Source of the DNA: an uncultured Sulfitobacter sp.
GTDB lineage: Bacteria; Pseudomonadota; Alphaproteobacteria; Rhodobacterales; Rhodobacteraceae
Direction: 5' to 3'
Assembly: GCF_947500075.1 (NCBI RefSeq)
Contig: NZ_CANMQS010000007.1
Span: 124,001 to 188,000, forward strand
Length of the DNA stretch: 64,000 nucleotides
Shown here: piece by piece, positions 1-9,554 of the stretch
Layout of the letters: every line of letters begins with the position of its first letter
How positions within the stretch are numbered: position 1 is the first letter of the stretch
Notes under the pieces: generated by a model
Told to the model about the DNA's origin: nothing
What the model saw: the letters and a program-made list of their open reading frames with translations, nothing else
Database searches by the model: none
Program-made: the position numbers and the translations under genes

Positions 1-1
1 A

Positions 2-427
2 GACGTGCTGTCACGGTCAGATCACCAAGAACAGGGCTACTTCGTTGCGCCGACCGTATTGAACGGCCTCTCCAACACCGCAAAAACCGCGCAGGAAGAA
101 ATCTTTGGACCGGTCGTAACCGCCATTCCCTTTGAGGATGAAGAGGAGGCCATCGCCCTTGCAAATGATACCGCATTCGGTTTGGCGGGCGCGGTGTGGA
201 CTGCTGATGTGGGGCGGGCCCACCGGATGGCGGATGCGGTGCGTGCGGGCACCTTCTGGATCAACAGCTACAAGGCCATTCACGTCTCTTCTCCTTTCGG
301 GGGATCCTTGAATTCCGGCTTTGGGCGATCCAGCGGAACCGACGCATTGATGGAATACACCTCCGCAAAAAGCGTCTGGCTGGACAGTGCGCCAAAACCA
401 AGGATTGCCTTCGGGTATGTCTCCTAG
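2..427 (+). CDS. Aldehyde dehydrogenase, C-terminal fragment (5' end outside window)
   Basis: Protein ...EEIFGPVVTAIPFEDEEEAIALANDTAFGLAGAVWTAD...SFGGSLNSGFGRSSG is typical of the ALDH C-terminus; frame open to window start. Confidence 0.9.
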   Translation, partial: DVLSRSDHQEQGYFVAPTVLNGLSNTAKTAQEEIFGPVVTAIPFEDEEEAIALANDTAFGLAGAVWTADVGRAHRMADAVRAGTFWINSYKAIHVSSPFGGSLNSGFGRSSGTDALMEYTSAKSVWLDSAPKPRIAFGYVS

Positions 428-435
428 GAGAAATC

Positions 436-1164
436 ATGCAGCTTGTTGATGATGTGAAAGCCTTGCTGGAGGCAGACCCACAGGCCAAAGCCATTCTCGA
501 CCTTGGGCCATTCTCCGATTTCCCGGCCTTGGCAGGCGCGGTTTTCAGACACCTGACGGGCAACGCGCAGATCGGCAAAACAGTTGCCGACACCTACCGT
601 GGGGACCCGGTTTTGGCAGACCTATCTGTCCATGACATCGCGGAAGCCGCACGCAGAAATGTTGAACCGGGCGGTGCGGCGGCGACCTGTCTGTTTGCGC
701 GTGGCGCCCAGGCCATCATGGCCCACCGGGTGGCGCACAAGGTCTGGACCGATGGCGATACCACGCGGGCACGGGCCGTCTCTGCCATATGCGGGCGGGC
801 ATTGGATACCGACATCCACCCTGCCGCCCGGATTGGCGCAGGGTTGTGGCTCGACCACGGATTGGGGTTTGTCGCGGGCGAGACAAGCGTCATCGAAGAG
901 GACGTCTCCATCTGGCACAACGTTACGCTTGGCAGCACCTTGAGCAAGAGTGGTCCCAAGCGGCACCCTCATGTCAAACGTGGTGCGGTGATTGGTGCGG
1001 GTGCAATCCTGCTGGGTGGCATCACCATTGGTGCCGCGGCCAACATCGGCGCCGGGGCAATTGTGCTGGAGGACGTGCCGGAGGGCACGTTGATCGCGGG
1101 CCAGAAAGCAATGATGCGCGGCACCGCGCGTGTGCGTTTCACCCCTGCGGGTTCTGCCCCATGA
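436..1164 (+). CDS. cysE: Serine O-acetyltransferase
   Basis: Hexapeptide-repeat acyltransferase with DIHPAARIGAGLWLDHGLGFVAGETSVIEEDVSIWHNVTLGST; stop overlaps next start (ATGA). Confidence 0.88.
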   Translation: MQLVDDVKALLEADPQAKAILDLGPFSDFPALAGAVFRHLTGNAQIGKTVADTYRGDPVLADLSVHDIAEAARRNVEPGGAAATCLFARGAQAIMAHRVAHKVWTDGDTTRARAVSAICGRALDTDIHPAARIGAGLWLDHGLGFVAGETSVIEEDVSIWHNVTLGSTLSKSGPKRHPHVKRGAVIGAGAILLGGITIGAAANIGAGAIVLEDVPEGTLIAGQKAMMRGTARVRFTPAGSAP

Positions 1165-2042
1165 ATGCAGCCTTTGGCATTGACCATCCGCTTCTGGCGA
1201 CACGGGACATCAACGGTCTGCGCAACCACCTGATTGCGCTTGGTTTCAACATGACGCCGATCGGCAAACATCCCTGGGGCACCAGCACCAGTCTGGCGAT
1301 GTTTGACGGCTGCCTGCTGGAAATCATGGGGATCTATGATGACACCCTTATTGATAAGAACCCCGCAGGCGAATTTCGCTTTGGCAGGCATGTCCATGCG
1401 CATCTGCAACAACGCGATGGCGTGGCCCTGACAGCCTTGCACAGCACAGATGCGCAGGCAGATGCCATGCGCGCGGCGGAAGCTGGTTTTGACGTGGCGG
1501 GCCATCTGGAGTTCGGGCGGGATGTCACCTTGCCCGACGGCACGGCCGATCGCACGAAAACCACGCTCGCCCTGCTGCCGGACCAGAGATTTCCCCGTTT
1601 GTCTTTTTTCCTGTGCCAACAGCACCGCCCCGAGCTGATCTATGTGCCGGAGTGGCTGTCGCATCCGAACAAGGTAACCGGAATCAGTGCGATCAATATC
1701 GTGGCGTCACCCAGCATTCAGCCGGAACTGAAGGCACGGTTTGCGGGCCTCTATGACAGCTTCCAAGCGCTTGAAGGCGGGTTTGCGTGCAAGACCGCTA
1801 ACGGTGTCATCCGTGTGTTTTCACCGACGGCCTTCAGCCGTTTTGTCGGGGCATTGCCGGAATGCGCAAATGAAGACGCATCACCCTTCATTGCGGGCAT
1901 GGACCTGCGCATGTCCGACCCGGAAGTGCTTCTTGGGTACCTGTCGCAGTCAGGCGCGCCATATCAGGAGGTTCCGGGTGGATATGTTCTGATGTCGCCA
2001 GAGGATACCGCCAATACAGTCCTGCGGTTTGTGGCAGATTGA
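1161..2042 (+). CDS. VOC (glyoxalase-like) domain protein
   Basis: MNAAFGIDHPLLATRDINGLRNHLIALGFNMTPIGKHPWGTST; 4-bp overlap with cysE. Confidence 0.75.
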   Translation: MNAAFGIDHPLLATRDINGLRNHLIALGFNMTPIGKHPWGTSTSLAMFDGCLLEIMGIYDDTLIDKNPAGEFRFGRHVHAHLQQRDGVALTALHSTDAQADAMRAAEAGFDVAGHLEFGRDVTLPDGTADRTKTTLALLPDQRFPRLSFFLCQQHRPELIYVPEWLSHPNKVTGISAINIVASPSIQPELKARFAGLYDSFQALEGGFACKTANGVIRVFSPTAFSRFVGALPECANEDASPFIAGMDLRMSDPEVLLGYLSQSGAPYQEVPGGYVLMSPEDTANTVLRFVAD

Positions 2043-2066
2043 ATCCGGTTCTTGCTGCCAAACAGC

Positions 2067-3101
2067 CTACCGCGCCAGCTCTGGATGCAGATAGGCCTCC
2101 GGATAGCTCATCGGGTAACGCGGGCCGAGCGGGATCACATTGTTCCAGGACCGCCCGAAATACCCCTGACGGCAATGGACCAGAGCGTTGCTCTCTGCCA
2201 CGCCCGGCAAGGCATAGACGCGGCAGAGCCAGCGCCACAGGTTCGGATAGTCCAAAATCCGCGCCCCGTTCAGTTTCATACGCAGATAATACACCGGGTC
2301 ATGTCGATAGAGCGTTGGGAAAAGCCGCAGGTCGGCTTCGGTAAACGTTGAGCCGGTCAGGAACAGGCGTCCATCTGCGGCCAGCCGTGCCTCCAGCGTT
2401 TCGAGCGTATCAAAATACAATGCAAACGCCGCTTCATAGACGGACTGGTCAGATGAAAAACCTGCTTTGTAGGCACCGTTGTTGATCCCGACATAGATCA
2501 ATTCGTTCAATTCATCGATGTCTTTGCGCAGCGCCTCATGTTCCGCGCCGGCAGGGTACAAACGGGGGCGATCCTTGCCTTCAAGAGAACGCTCCAGACC
2601 CTCTGCCTGCGCATCGAGCATGCGAACGATCTCAGCGCTTTCATTGGTCACGATCCGCTTGGTTTTCTTGTCATACAAGACCGGTACGGACGCCTCATCA
2701 GACCCCTCAAGATCATAGATCTGCTTGACCAGACGCAGGTTCTGTCCGGTGCCTGTCTCATCAGTGCATTCCGGCAGGGGGGCGCGGGTCAACGATGCGA
2801 TGCGGGCCGGATTGAACTCCCACCGGTTCGGCGCAATCGGATCCTCTTCGGTGGTGCGGCTGGGGAAGGCCACATCCATTGTGACGCTGTCCTGCAATCC
2901 CAGCATGCTCCGGGCAAGGGTGACGCGGTGGCACCACGGGCAATTGAGGGCGACAAAAAGGTGATAGCGATCCGGTTCGGCCGGAAAGTCCGGGTCTTTG
3001 CCAAGGATGGACCGAAAACCGCTGACACCGCGCACAAATTCACCCCGCGCGCGGCGCGCAGCGATGTCTTTCTGGGATTCCTCGACGGATTTCTCAGTCA
3101 C
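2067..3101 (-). CDS. Glutathione S-transferase, probable glutathionyl-hydroquinone reductase type
   Basis: NCPWCHRVTLARSMLGL active-site motif and YDLEGSDEASVPVLYDKKTKRIVTNESAEI; probable GTG start at 3101 (VTEKSVEES). Confidence 0.82.
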   Translation of the reverse strand: MTEKSVEESQKDIAARRARGEFVRGVSGFRSILGKDPDFPAEPDRYHLFVALNCPWCHRVTLARSMLGLQDSVTMDVAFPSRTTEEDPIAPNRWEFNPARIASLTRAPLPECTDETGTGQNLRLVKQIYDLEGSDEASVPVLYDKKTKRIVTNESAEIVRMLDAQAEGLERSLEGKDRPRLYPAGAEHEALRKDIDELNELIYVGINNGAYKAGFSSDQSVYEAAFALYFDTLETLEARLAADGRLFLTGSTFTEADLRLFPTLYRHDPVYYLRMKLNGARILDYPNLWRWLCRVYALPGVAESNALVHCRQGYFGRSWNNVIPLGPRYPMSYPEAYLHPELAR

Positions 3102-3594
3102 ACGCCTCTCCTGCTCTGAAGGGGGCGCGTTTCGCCTGCGCCTGCCCTGACACACACTGCCCGCCACGCCTGCATTATTCCAGCCATTGAAGGACAAATG
3201 CGGCGGTGGAGAGGGTCCGGCCCCAACCGCGAACGCGCTGACGTCACGGAAGCAACACCATTGCACGATGACGGTTCGAGCGCGCAGCGTGATCGCCAAC
3301 TTCCGCGCGTCACCTGATCATCTGGGCGCTGCGCTCACCCCCCAGATGCACGCCATCCGATGGCGGAAACAAGATAATAAGCTGGAAAAACTGCTCCTGT
3401 AACGCTGGATTGAACCGATGACACATCATGTCCGGCCTCCGGTCCGTGAGGCCGGTGGTCACCGAAAATCCACACGTCGGCGCACTGGGCGGCCTCCATC
3501 CCTTTGCCCGGTCTGGCGCATGTTGGTTGACTCAGCACACCGTTTCCTTGTCGACTGAACGTCTATTGTCGCGGGAATGTAGAGGAGATCCCCA

Positions 3595-6500
3595 ATGTCA
3601 GAGCAGGTCAAACTTGAACGCATCCCGATGCCCGACAAGAAACCTGTTGTGGGGAACATATTGTCCGTCGACAAGGATCAGCCCCTTCAAAGCCTGATGC
3701 AGCTCACCCGCGAGTTGGGGCCGATCTTCCGGATGGACATGATGGGCACCCCGTTGGTGGTCGCCTCAGGCCATGAATATGTGGAAGAGCTTTGCGACGA
3801 AAGCCGGTTTGACAAAGCCGTGCGCGGATCGCTGCGCCGGGTCCGGGCGATTGGCGGCGACGGTCTGTTCACGGGCGACACCCAGGAAGAAAACTGGGGC
3901 AAGGCACACAACATCCTGCTGCCCACCTTTTCCCGTCAGGCGATGAGCAACTATTTCCCGATGATGCTGGACGTGGCCGGGCAGCTTTGTCTCAAATGGG
4001 AACGGCTGAACAGCGATGATGACATCGACATCGTGCACGATATGACCGCTGTCGCGCTCGATACCATCGGCATTTGTGGCTTCAACTACCGGTTCAACTC
4101 CTTCTACCGGCAAGATTATCACCCTTTCATCGACGCGCTGACCAACACGCTGGAAACCTGCATGATGCAGCGGGGCCTGCCGTTCGAGCAGCAGTTGCTC
4201 AAGAAACGTCTCGCCGCGATGGAAAAAGACGTGGGCTACATGAACAAGCTCGTCGATGACATCATCGCAGAACGGCGCGGGCGCAGCGGCGCGCGGGCGG
4301 AGAAGGATCTGCTGAACTACATGCTCGACGGGGTGGACAAGGTCACGGGCGAAAGCCTCTCGGATGAGAATATCCGCTTTCAGATCAACACCTTCCTTAT
4401 TGCGGGCCATGAGACGACATCAGGCCTGATGTCCTTCACGCTCCATTTCCTGATGAACCACCCGGATGTGCTGGAAAAAGCCTATGCGGAGGTGGATCAG
4501 GTGATGGGTCGCGATGTGTCAGTGCAGCCGACGCTCAAGCAGGTCAATCAGCTCACCTACGTCAACCAGATCCTGCTGGAGGCGCTGCGCCTCTGGCCCA
4601 CGGCGCCGGCCTTCTCCGTCTATCCCTACAAGGACGAAATCATCGGCGGGAAATACAAGCTCAAGGAGCGGACCTTCACCACGGTGCTGTCCCTGATGCT
4701 GCACCGGGACAAGACCGTCTGGGGGGAAAACGCCGAGGATTTCAATCCCGACAACTTCCACCGCGATGCGGTCGCTTCGCGTCCCGTGAACGCCTACAAA
4801 CCCTTCGGCAACGGCCAGCGCGCCTGTATCGGGCGCCAATTCGCCATGCAGGAGGCGGTGCTGGTCATTGGCATGATCCTGCAACGCTTTGAACTGATTG
4901 ATCACGAGAAATGGCAGTTCAAGCTGAAGGAGAGCCTCTCGATCAAACCGGATGGCCTGCGGATGAAGGTGCGGCTGCGCAAGGACATCCAACGCTCCAA
5001 TCTGGTGCCCGGCTCCGCGCCCGAAGCCGAAGGTGCTGCGGGCGGCCTGAACGACACGGCAAACCGCCCCGGACACGGCACACCCGCGCTGGTGCTCTAT
5101 GGCTCCAACCTTGGCACGACGGAGGATTATGCCCGCGACCTGTCCCGCGCTGCGGAAGCCAACGGCTTTGACGTGACCATGTCCGACATGGACAGCTATG
5201 CAGGCAAGCTGCCCACCACTGGTGCGGTTTTGATCGCTTGTGCGTCCTACAACGGCGCGCCGCCGGACAATGCCGTGAAGTTCGTGAAATGGCTCGAAAC
5301 CGCCGAACCCGGCGCGGCGACGGGGGTGCAGTATGGCGTCTTCGGCTGTGGCCACAGCGATTGGGCGGCAACCTTTCAAGCCACGCCACGGCAGATCGAC
5401 GACGCGCTGGAGCGGTTGGGCGGTACGCGCTTCACCCCCCGCGCGGAAGGCGATGCGCGCGACGACATTGATGAACAGTTTGATGCCTGGGCCAAGAGCG
5501 TCTGGCCAGCACTGGCTGAGACCTTCTCGCTCGACCTCGCGGATGCAGGCGAAGCGCCACCGCTCTATCAGGTGGAACGGCTCAGCGCGCTTGACAGCAA
5601 TCCCGTCACGCAGCAGGCCGGGGCAGCGCCAACAACCGTCCTGACCAACCGCGAATTGCAGAATACCGCGGCATCGGGCCGGTCGACGCGGCACATCGAG
5701 GTGGCATTGCCAGATGGCATGACCTATCGCACCGGTGATCACCTCAGCGTGGTGCCTGTTAATGGCAACGCGCTTGTCGAACGCGTGCTGAAACGGTTCG
5801 GCTTTTCCGCCGACGCCCAGATCCGCATCCAGTCCAGCGCGGATGATCACAGCCAATTGCCGGTCGACAAGCCCCTGTCCGTGCACCGGCTTCTGGCACA
5901 GATGCTGGAGCTGCAATCGGTCGCCTCCCGCCGGGACGTGGCGACGTTGGTCCGCTATACCGAATGTCCGCATTCCGGTCCAAAACTCAAGGCGCTGGCC
6001 GAGGACGACTACAAGGCCAAGGTCCAGCAAAAACGCCTGTCTGTTCTGGATATCCTGGAAGATTTCGAAGCCTGCGAGTTGCCATTTGGGGTCTTCCTTG
6101 AACTGATGCCAATGCTGACACCGCGGTACTACTCGATCTCATCCTCGCCGCTGGATGACGCAAGCCAATGCTCCATCACGGTCGGCGTTGTCGATGATCC
6201 AGCGATTTCCGGGCGGGGCAACTTCAAGGGCGTGTGTTCAAACCATCTGGCCCAGACGCCTGTGGGCGGCAGTATTGACGTGGCCGTTCGGGATACAAGC
6301 GACGGCTTCCGGCTGCCCGATGATCCCGCGACACCGGTGATCATGATCGGGCCCGGCACCGGCATCGCGCCCTTCCGGGGGTTCCTGAAAGAGCGGGCGG
6401 CCCTCAAAGCGCAGGGCAAGGACCTGGGTCCCGCCCTGTTGTTCTTCGGCTGCCGCCACCCTGACCAGGACTATATCTATCGCGACGAGTTGGAGGGATG

Positions 6501-6792
6501 CGCCAAAGACGGCATTGCGGAATTGCACACAGCCTTCTCCCGACAGGAGAAGAAGAAAACCTATGTGCAGGATCTGATCCGGGAACAGCGGGACAGGGTC
6601 TGGGCGCTGATCGAACAGGGCGCGCGCATCTATGTCTGTGGGGACGGCAGCCGGATGGAGCCGGATGTGCGCCGCGCCCTGTCGCTGATCTATTCCGAGG
6701 AGAAGGATGTGGGCGCTGAAGCTGCCAATACCTGGTTGGACCAGATGTCAGACGAAGGGCGTTATAACCTTGATGTCTGGGTGTCGATGTAG
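3595..6792 (+). CDS. Self-sufficient cytochrome P450/NADPH-P450 reductase fusion (CYP102/BM3 type)
   Basis: 1065 aa; I-helix AGHETT, heme motif FGNGQRACIGRQFA, then flavodoxin (LVLYGSNLGTTEDYARDL), FAD (RYYSISSSP) and NADPH (YVCGDGSRMEPDVRRAL) domains. Confidence 0.95.
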   Translation: MSEQVKLERIPMPDKKPVVGNILSVDKDQPLQSLMQLTRELGPIFRMDMMGTPLVVASGHEYVEELCDESRFDKAVRGSLRRVRAIGGDGLFTGDTQEENWGKAHNILLPTFSRQAMSNYFPMMLDVAGQLCLKWERLNSDDDIDIVHDMTAVALDTIGICGFNYRFNSFYRQDYHPFIDALTNTLETCMMQRGLPFEQQLLKKRLAAMEKDVGYMNKLVDDIIAERRGRSGARAEKDLLNYMLDGVDKVTGESLSDENIRFQINTFLIAGHETTSGLMSFTLHFLMNHPDVLEKAYAEVDQVMGRDVSVQPTLKQVNQLTYVNQILLEALRLWPTAPAFSVYPYKDEIIGGKYKLKERTFTTVLSLMLHRDKTVWGENAEDFNPDNFHRDAVASRPVNAYKPFGNGQRACIGRQFAMQEAVLVIGMILQRFELIDHEKWQFKLKESLSIKPDGLRMKVRLRKDIQRSNLVPGSAPEAEGAAGGLNDTANRPGHGTPALVLYGSNLGTTEDYARDLSRAAEANGFDVTMSDMDSYAGKLPTTGAVLIACASYNGAPPDNAVKFVKWLETAEPGAATGVQYGVFGCGHSDWAATFQATPRQIDDALERLGGTRFTPRAEGDARDDIDEQFDAWAKSVWPALAETFSLDLADAGEAPPLYQVERLSALDSNPVTQQAGAAPTTVLTNRELQNTAASGRSTRHIEVALPDGMTYRTGDHLSVVPVNGNALVERVLKRFGFSADAQIRIQSSADDHSQLPVDKPLSVHRLLAQMLELQSVASRRDVATLVRYTECPHSGPKLKALAEDDYKAKVQQKRLSVLDILEDFEACELPFGVFLELMPMLTPRYYSISSSPLDDASQCSITVGVVDDPAISGRGNFKGVCSNHLAQTPVGGSIDVAVRDTSDGFRLPDDPATPVIMIGPGTGIAPFRGFLKERAALKAQGKDLGPALLFFGCRHPDQDYIYRDELEGCAKDGIAELHTAFSRQEKKKTYVQDLIREQRDRVWALIEQGARIYVCGDGSRMEPDVRRALSLIYSEEKDVGAEAANTWLDQMSDEGRYNLDVWVSM

Positions 6793-6901
6793 ATCACCGG
6801 TCAGCCCTGCAATCCCTCTTCCAAATGGTTCAAAAAACCTCGGGAGTATGAGGGTGGAAAACCCTCATCCCGCCGCCCCCCGTGGCGGCGGCACCTCAAA
6901 C

Positions 6902-6934
6902 AAAAAAGACCCACCGCGAGAGTGGGCCTTTTCC
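6902..6934 (-). terminator. Rho-independent terminator of the phasin gene
   Basis: Minus strand GGCCCAC-TCTCGCG-GTGGGTC followed by TTTTTTG. Confidence 0.75.
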
Positions 6935-6956
6935 AGAGTGTAGTATGTGGCAAAGC

Positions 6957-7427
6957 TTATGCAGCTTTGTCGGATTTCCACATTTTGGTCGCTGTTTCGC
7001 GCATGTTTTCGCTGCCTTCTGCAACTACTTCACGCACATATTCAGCTGCGGCGCGGGCGTTGTTCAGGGAACATGTGGACTGCTCACGCACGTATTCATT
7101 CTGAACCTGCATGGCTTCGGACAGCGACTTACTGGCAGCCAGTTTCTCGGCGGCGTTGATGCCACGGTTCACGTTTACAAAAGCGGCTTCGGCGATGTTG
7201 CCGAGGATGTTGGTGTAGCCTTTGGCGGCTTTCACCAGCATGTTTTCCAGCTCTGCGTTGTATTTCTGTGTTGTCTCGTACACGCCGTCTGCACGCTCTT
7301 TCGCGGTGGACGTGGAGCGCATCACGAACTCACGTGCGCCTTCTGCAACGCGGTCAGTGATTTTGTTATCGTCCGCTTTTGCTTTGGAAGCTGCGGTCTT
7401 TGCGGTTGTTTCTGTCTTCTTGGTCAT
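6957..7427 (-). CDS. Phasin family protein
   Basis: 156 aa MTKKTETTAKTAASKAKADD...EYVREQSTCSLNNARAAAEYVREVVAEGSENMRETATKMW, helical phasin-like; PHA gene context. Confidence 0.75.
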   Translation of the reverse strand: MTKKTETTAKTAASKAKADDNKITDRVAEGAREFVMRSTSTAKERADGVYETTQKYNAELENMLVKAAKGYTNILGNIAEAAFVNVNRGINAAEKLAASKSLSEAMQVQNEYVREQSTCSLNNARAAAEYVREVVAEGSENMRETATKMWKSDKAA

Positions 7428-7680
7428 TTGATTTCTCCATTCTTCGATTAAGCCATGGGTGGGTCCCGTTTGATTTCCAACCCGGGATGAGAGGTATATG
7501 GAATCTCCAATGCTGCAGTGCAACATTTTTCTGAAGTGACGCGGCGTCAGATTACGTAAAATTTGCTATATTTCATATATTTCAGATGCTTATATAAACA
7601 ACGCATATCTGGTAAATTCGAGAACTGCTTCGATAGCCAGCCAACAACACCATCAAACCGCCTCCTGCGACTCACCTTAA

Positions 7681-7695
7681 TGCTGCAATGCAGCA
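7681..7695. promoter_or_regulatory. Candidate PhaR-type operator
   Basis: TGCTGCA-A-TGCAGCA palindrome with 7-bp perfect arms, in the divergent phasin/DUF445 intergenic region; fits CTGC-N3-GCAG. Confidence 0.55.
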
Positions 7696-7757
7696 TGTTG
7701 AGACCCCCTCCAATCCATGATAGGCCTCGGTGATGTCAACACGGATCGGGACAGCGC

Positions 7758-9023
7758 ATGCGCAGCTTAGACATTCAGGACATTGAAAAGCTCAGACAGC
7801 TCAACCGGGTCAAGATGCTCGCCACACTGGTGCTGTTCATTTGCTTCGTGGTGATGGTGATCGCGAAACTGCTGGAACATCATTACCCTGCGTTTGGCGT
7901 TGTGGCCGCCTTCGCAGAAGCGGCAACCATTGGCGGCATTGCGGACTGGTACGCGGTTGTGGCCCTGTTCAAGCGCCCCATGAACCTGCCTTTCCCGCAT
8001 ACTGCGATCATTCCCAACAACCAGCCGCGCATCGCAGACAATCTTGGCCGGTTCATTGATACCAACTTCCTGGCGCGAGATGCCGTTGAAGGCAAACTGA
8101 AGGAAGTCGATTTCGCGGGAGAGTTCTCAAACTGGCTCGCCGTGCGGTCGCAATCGCAAAGCCTTGCTGCCTTTGTGGTGAAGTTCGTGCCGCAGTTGTT
8201 GCACGCGGTCGATGAAAAAGGCCTCGTGCAATTTGCCAGCCAGCGCGTGACCGGCCAGATTGCCAAGACAGACATCGCCCCGCTGCTGGGCAACGTTCTA
8301 CAGACCTTCACCAAGAAGGGCCGCCATCAGAAACTGCTGGATGATCTGATACGCGCCCTGCACCGGTTTCTGAACAATGAGGACACGCTTGAGATCATCC
8401 GCACCAAGGTGAAGCGCGAACTGCCGGTGTTGTTCAACATCATCGGGGCGGATTCCGTGGTGTTGGCCCGCATCGTGCGCGCCGCGACGGAGTTGCTGGA
8501 TGAGATCAAGGACGACAAGGATCATCCCCTGCGGCTTGAGTTCGAGCATTTCCTGATTTCCTACATCAACCGCACACGCCGCACCAAGGGCTTTGCCAAA
8601 CAGGTTGAGCAGATGAAGCAAGTGATCCTGTCCCGGCCCGAACTTGCCGACGCGGCAGAGAACATGTGGGACGGGCTGCGCGACTATATTCTGAAGGATG
8701 TGCATTCTGACGATAGCCTGCTGGTGGCGCGCCTGACGGATATGCTGGTTGAAATCGGCACCGGCCTTGCGGATGAACCTGATCTGCGCCGGGACATCAA
8801 CAACGGCATGGTGATCGTCATCTCCAATCTGGTGGAGGAACAGCGGGGCGGCATCTCGACCTATATCTCCGAGCAGGTGAAAGCCTGGGACATGCAACAG
8901 CTTTTGCAGTTGATCGAAGTGAACGTGGGGCGCGATCTGCAATACATCCGGTTCAACGGCATGATCATCGGAGGCTGCGTGGGGGTCACGCTCTATGCCA
9001 TTGAAAGACTGCTCTTGTCATAG
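7758..9023 (+). CDS. DUF445 family membrane protein
   Basis: LNRVKMLATLVLFICFVVMVIAKLLEHHYPAFGVVAAFAEAATIGGIADWYAVVALFKRPMNLPFPHTAIIP is characteristic of DUF445. Confidence 0.85.
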   Translation: MRSLDIQDIEKLRQLNRVKMLATLVLFICFVVMVIAKLLEHHYPAFGVVAAFAEAATIGGIADWYAVVALFKRPMNLPFPHTAIIPNNQPRIADNLGRFIDTNFLARDAVEGKLKEVDFAGEFSNWLAVRSQSQSLAAFVVKFVPQLLHAVDEKGLVQFASQRVTGQIAKTDIAPLLGNVLQTFTKKGRHQKLLDDLIRALHRFLNNEDTLEIIRTKVKRELPVLFNIIGADSVVLARIVRAATELLDEIKDDKDHPLRLEFEHFLISYINRTRRTKGFAKQVEQMKQVILSRPELADAAENMWDGLRDYILKDVHSDDSLLVARLTDMLVEIGTGLADEPDLRRDINNGMVIVISNLVEEQRGGISTYISEQVKAWDMQQLLQLIEVNVGRDLQYIRFNGMIIGGCVGVTLYAIERLLLS

Positions 9024-9086
9024 AGCCGTCCAAGCCTCTAGCATACATCACCGGATCATCCGGGCGACGCAGCAAGGAGAGACGAC

Positions 9087-9512
9087 GTGGCAGACGATAG
9101 CAGCAAGAACCCCTTTATGGATATGTTTCAGGACTTTGGAAAATCCCTGAGCATTCCGGGTCCGGACATGAATGACATGATGGATTTTCACCGCAAGAAC
9201 CTGCAAGCGTTGCAGGCCGCCGCGCAGGTCAGCTCTGGCAGCGCGCAGTCGCTGATGGCCAAGCAACGCGAGGCGCTGGAAAAGACACTGGCAGAAATCT
9301 CCGACGGCGTTCAGAACATGACCGCTGGTGCGGATGCCTCTGAAATGATGGCGAACCCGATGGAACTGGCGAAGAAGACCTTTGATACAACGCTTCAAAC
9401 CACCACGGAGATGGCTGAGATTGTCCGTCAGGGCAACATGGACACGTTCGAGGTGATCAAAGATCGCGTCATGGAAAGCGTGGCAGAGCTTTCGGGCAAA
9501 GACAAAAGCTGA
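9087..9512 (+). CDS. Phasin family protein
   Basis: 141 aa helical; MDFHRKNLQALQAAAQVSSGSAQSLMAKQREALEKTLAE...EIVRQGNMDTFEVIKDRVMESVAEL. Confidence 0.82.
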   Translation: MADDSSKNPFMDMFQDFGKSLSIPGPDMNDMMDFHRKNLQALQAAAQVSSGSAQSLMAKQREALEKTLAEISDGVQNMTAGADASEMMANPMELAKKTFDTTLQTTTEMAEIVRQGNMDTFEVIKDRVMESVAELSGKDKS

Positions 9513-9521
9513 GGGCTTGAT

Positions 9522-9547
9522 GCTGACAACGGATTGCCGGTGTCAGC
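9522..9547. terminator. Possible terminator hairpin between convergent genes
   Basis: GCTGACA ... TGTCAGC 7-bp inverted repeat followed by short T run. Confidence 0.4.
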
Positions 9548-9554
9548 GCACCTT

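Noticed and set aside
789-1160. 417-aa ORF 789-2042 as a single protein
   Set aside because: First part is an out-of-frame reading of cysE; the VOC protein starts at ATG 1161
3102-3299. N-terminal extension of the GST ORF to 3299
   Set aside because: Extension has no GST character (Pro/Arg/Cys-rich); a GTG at 3101 fits the family N-terminus better
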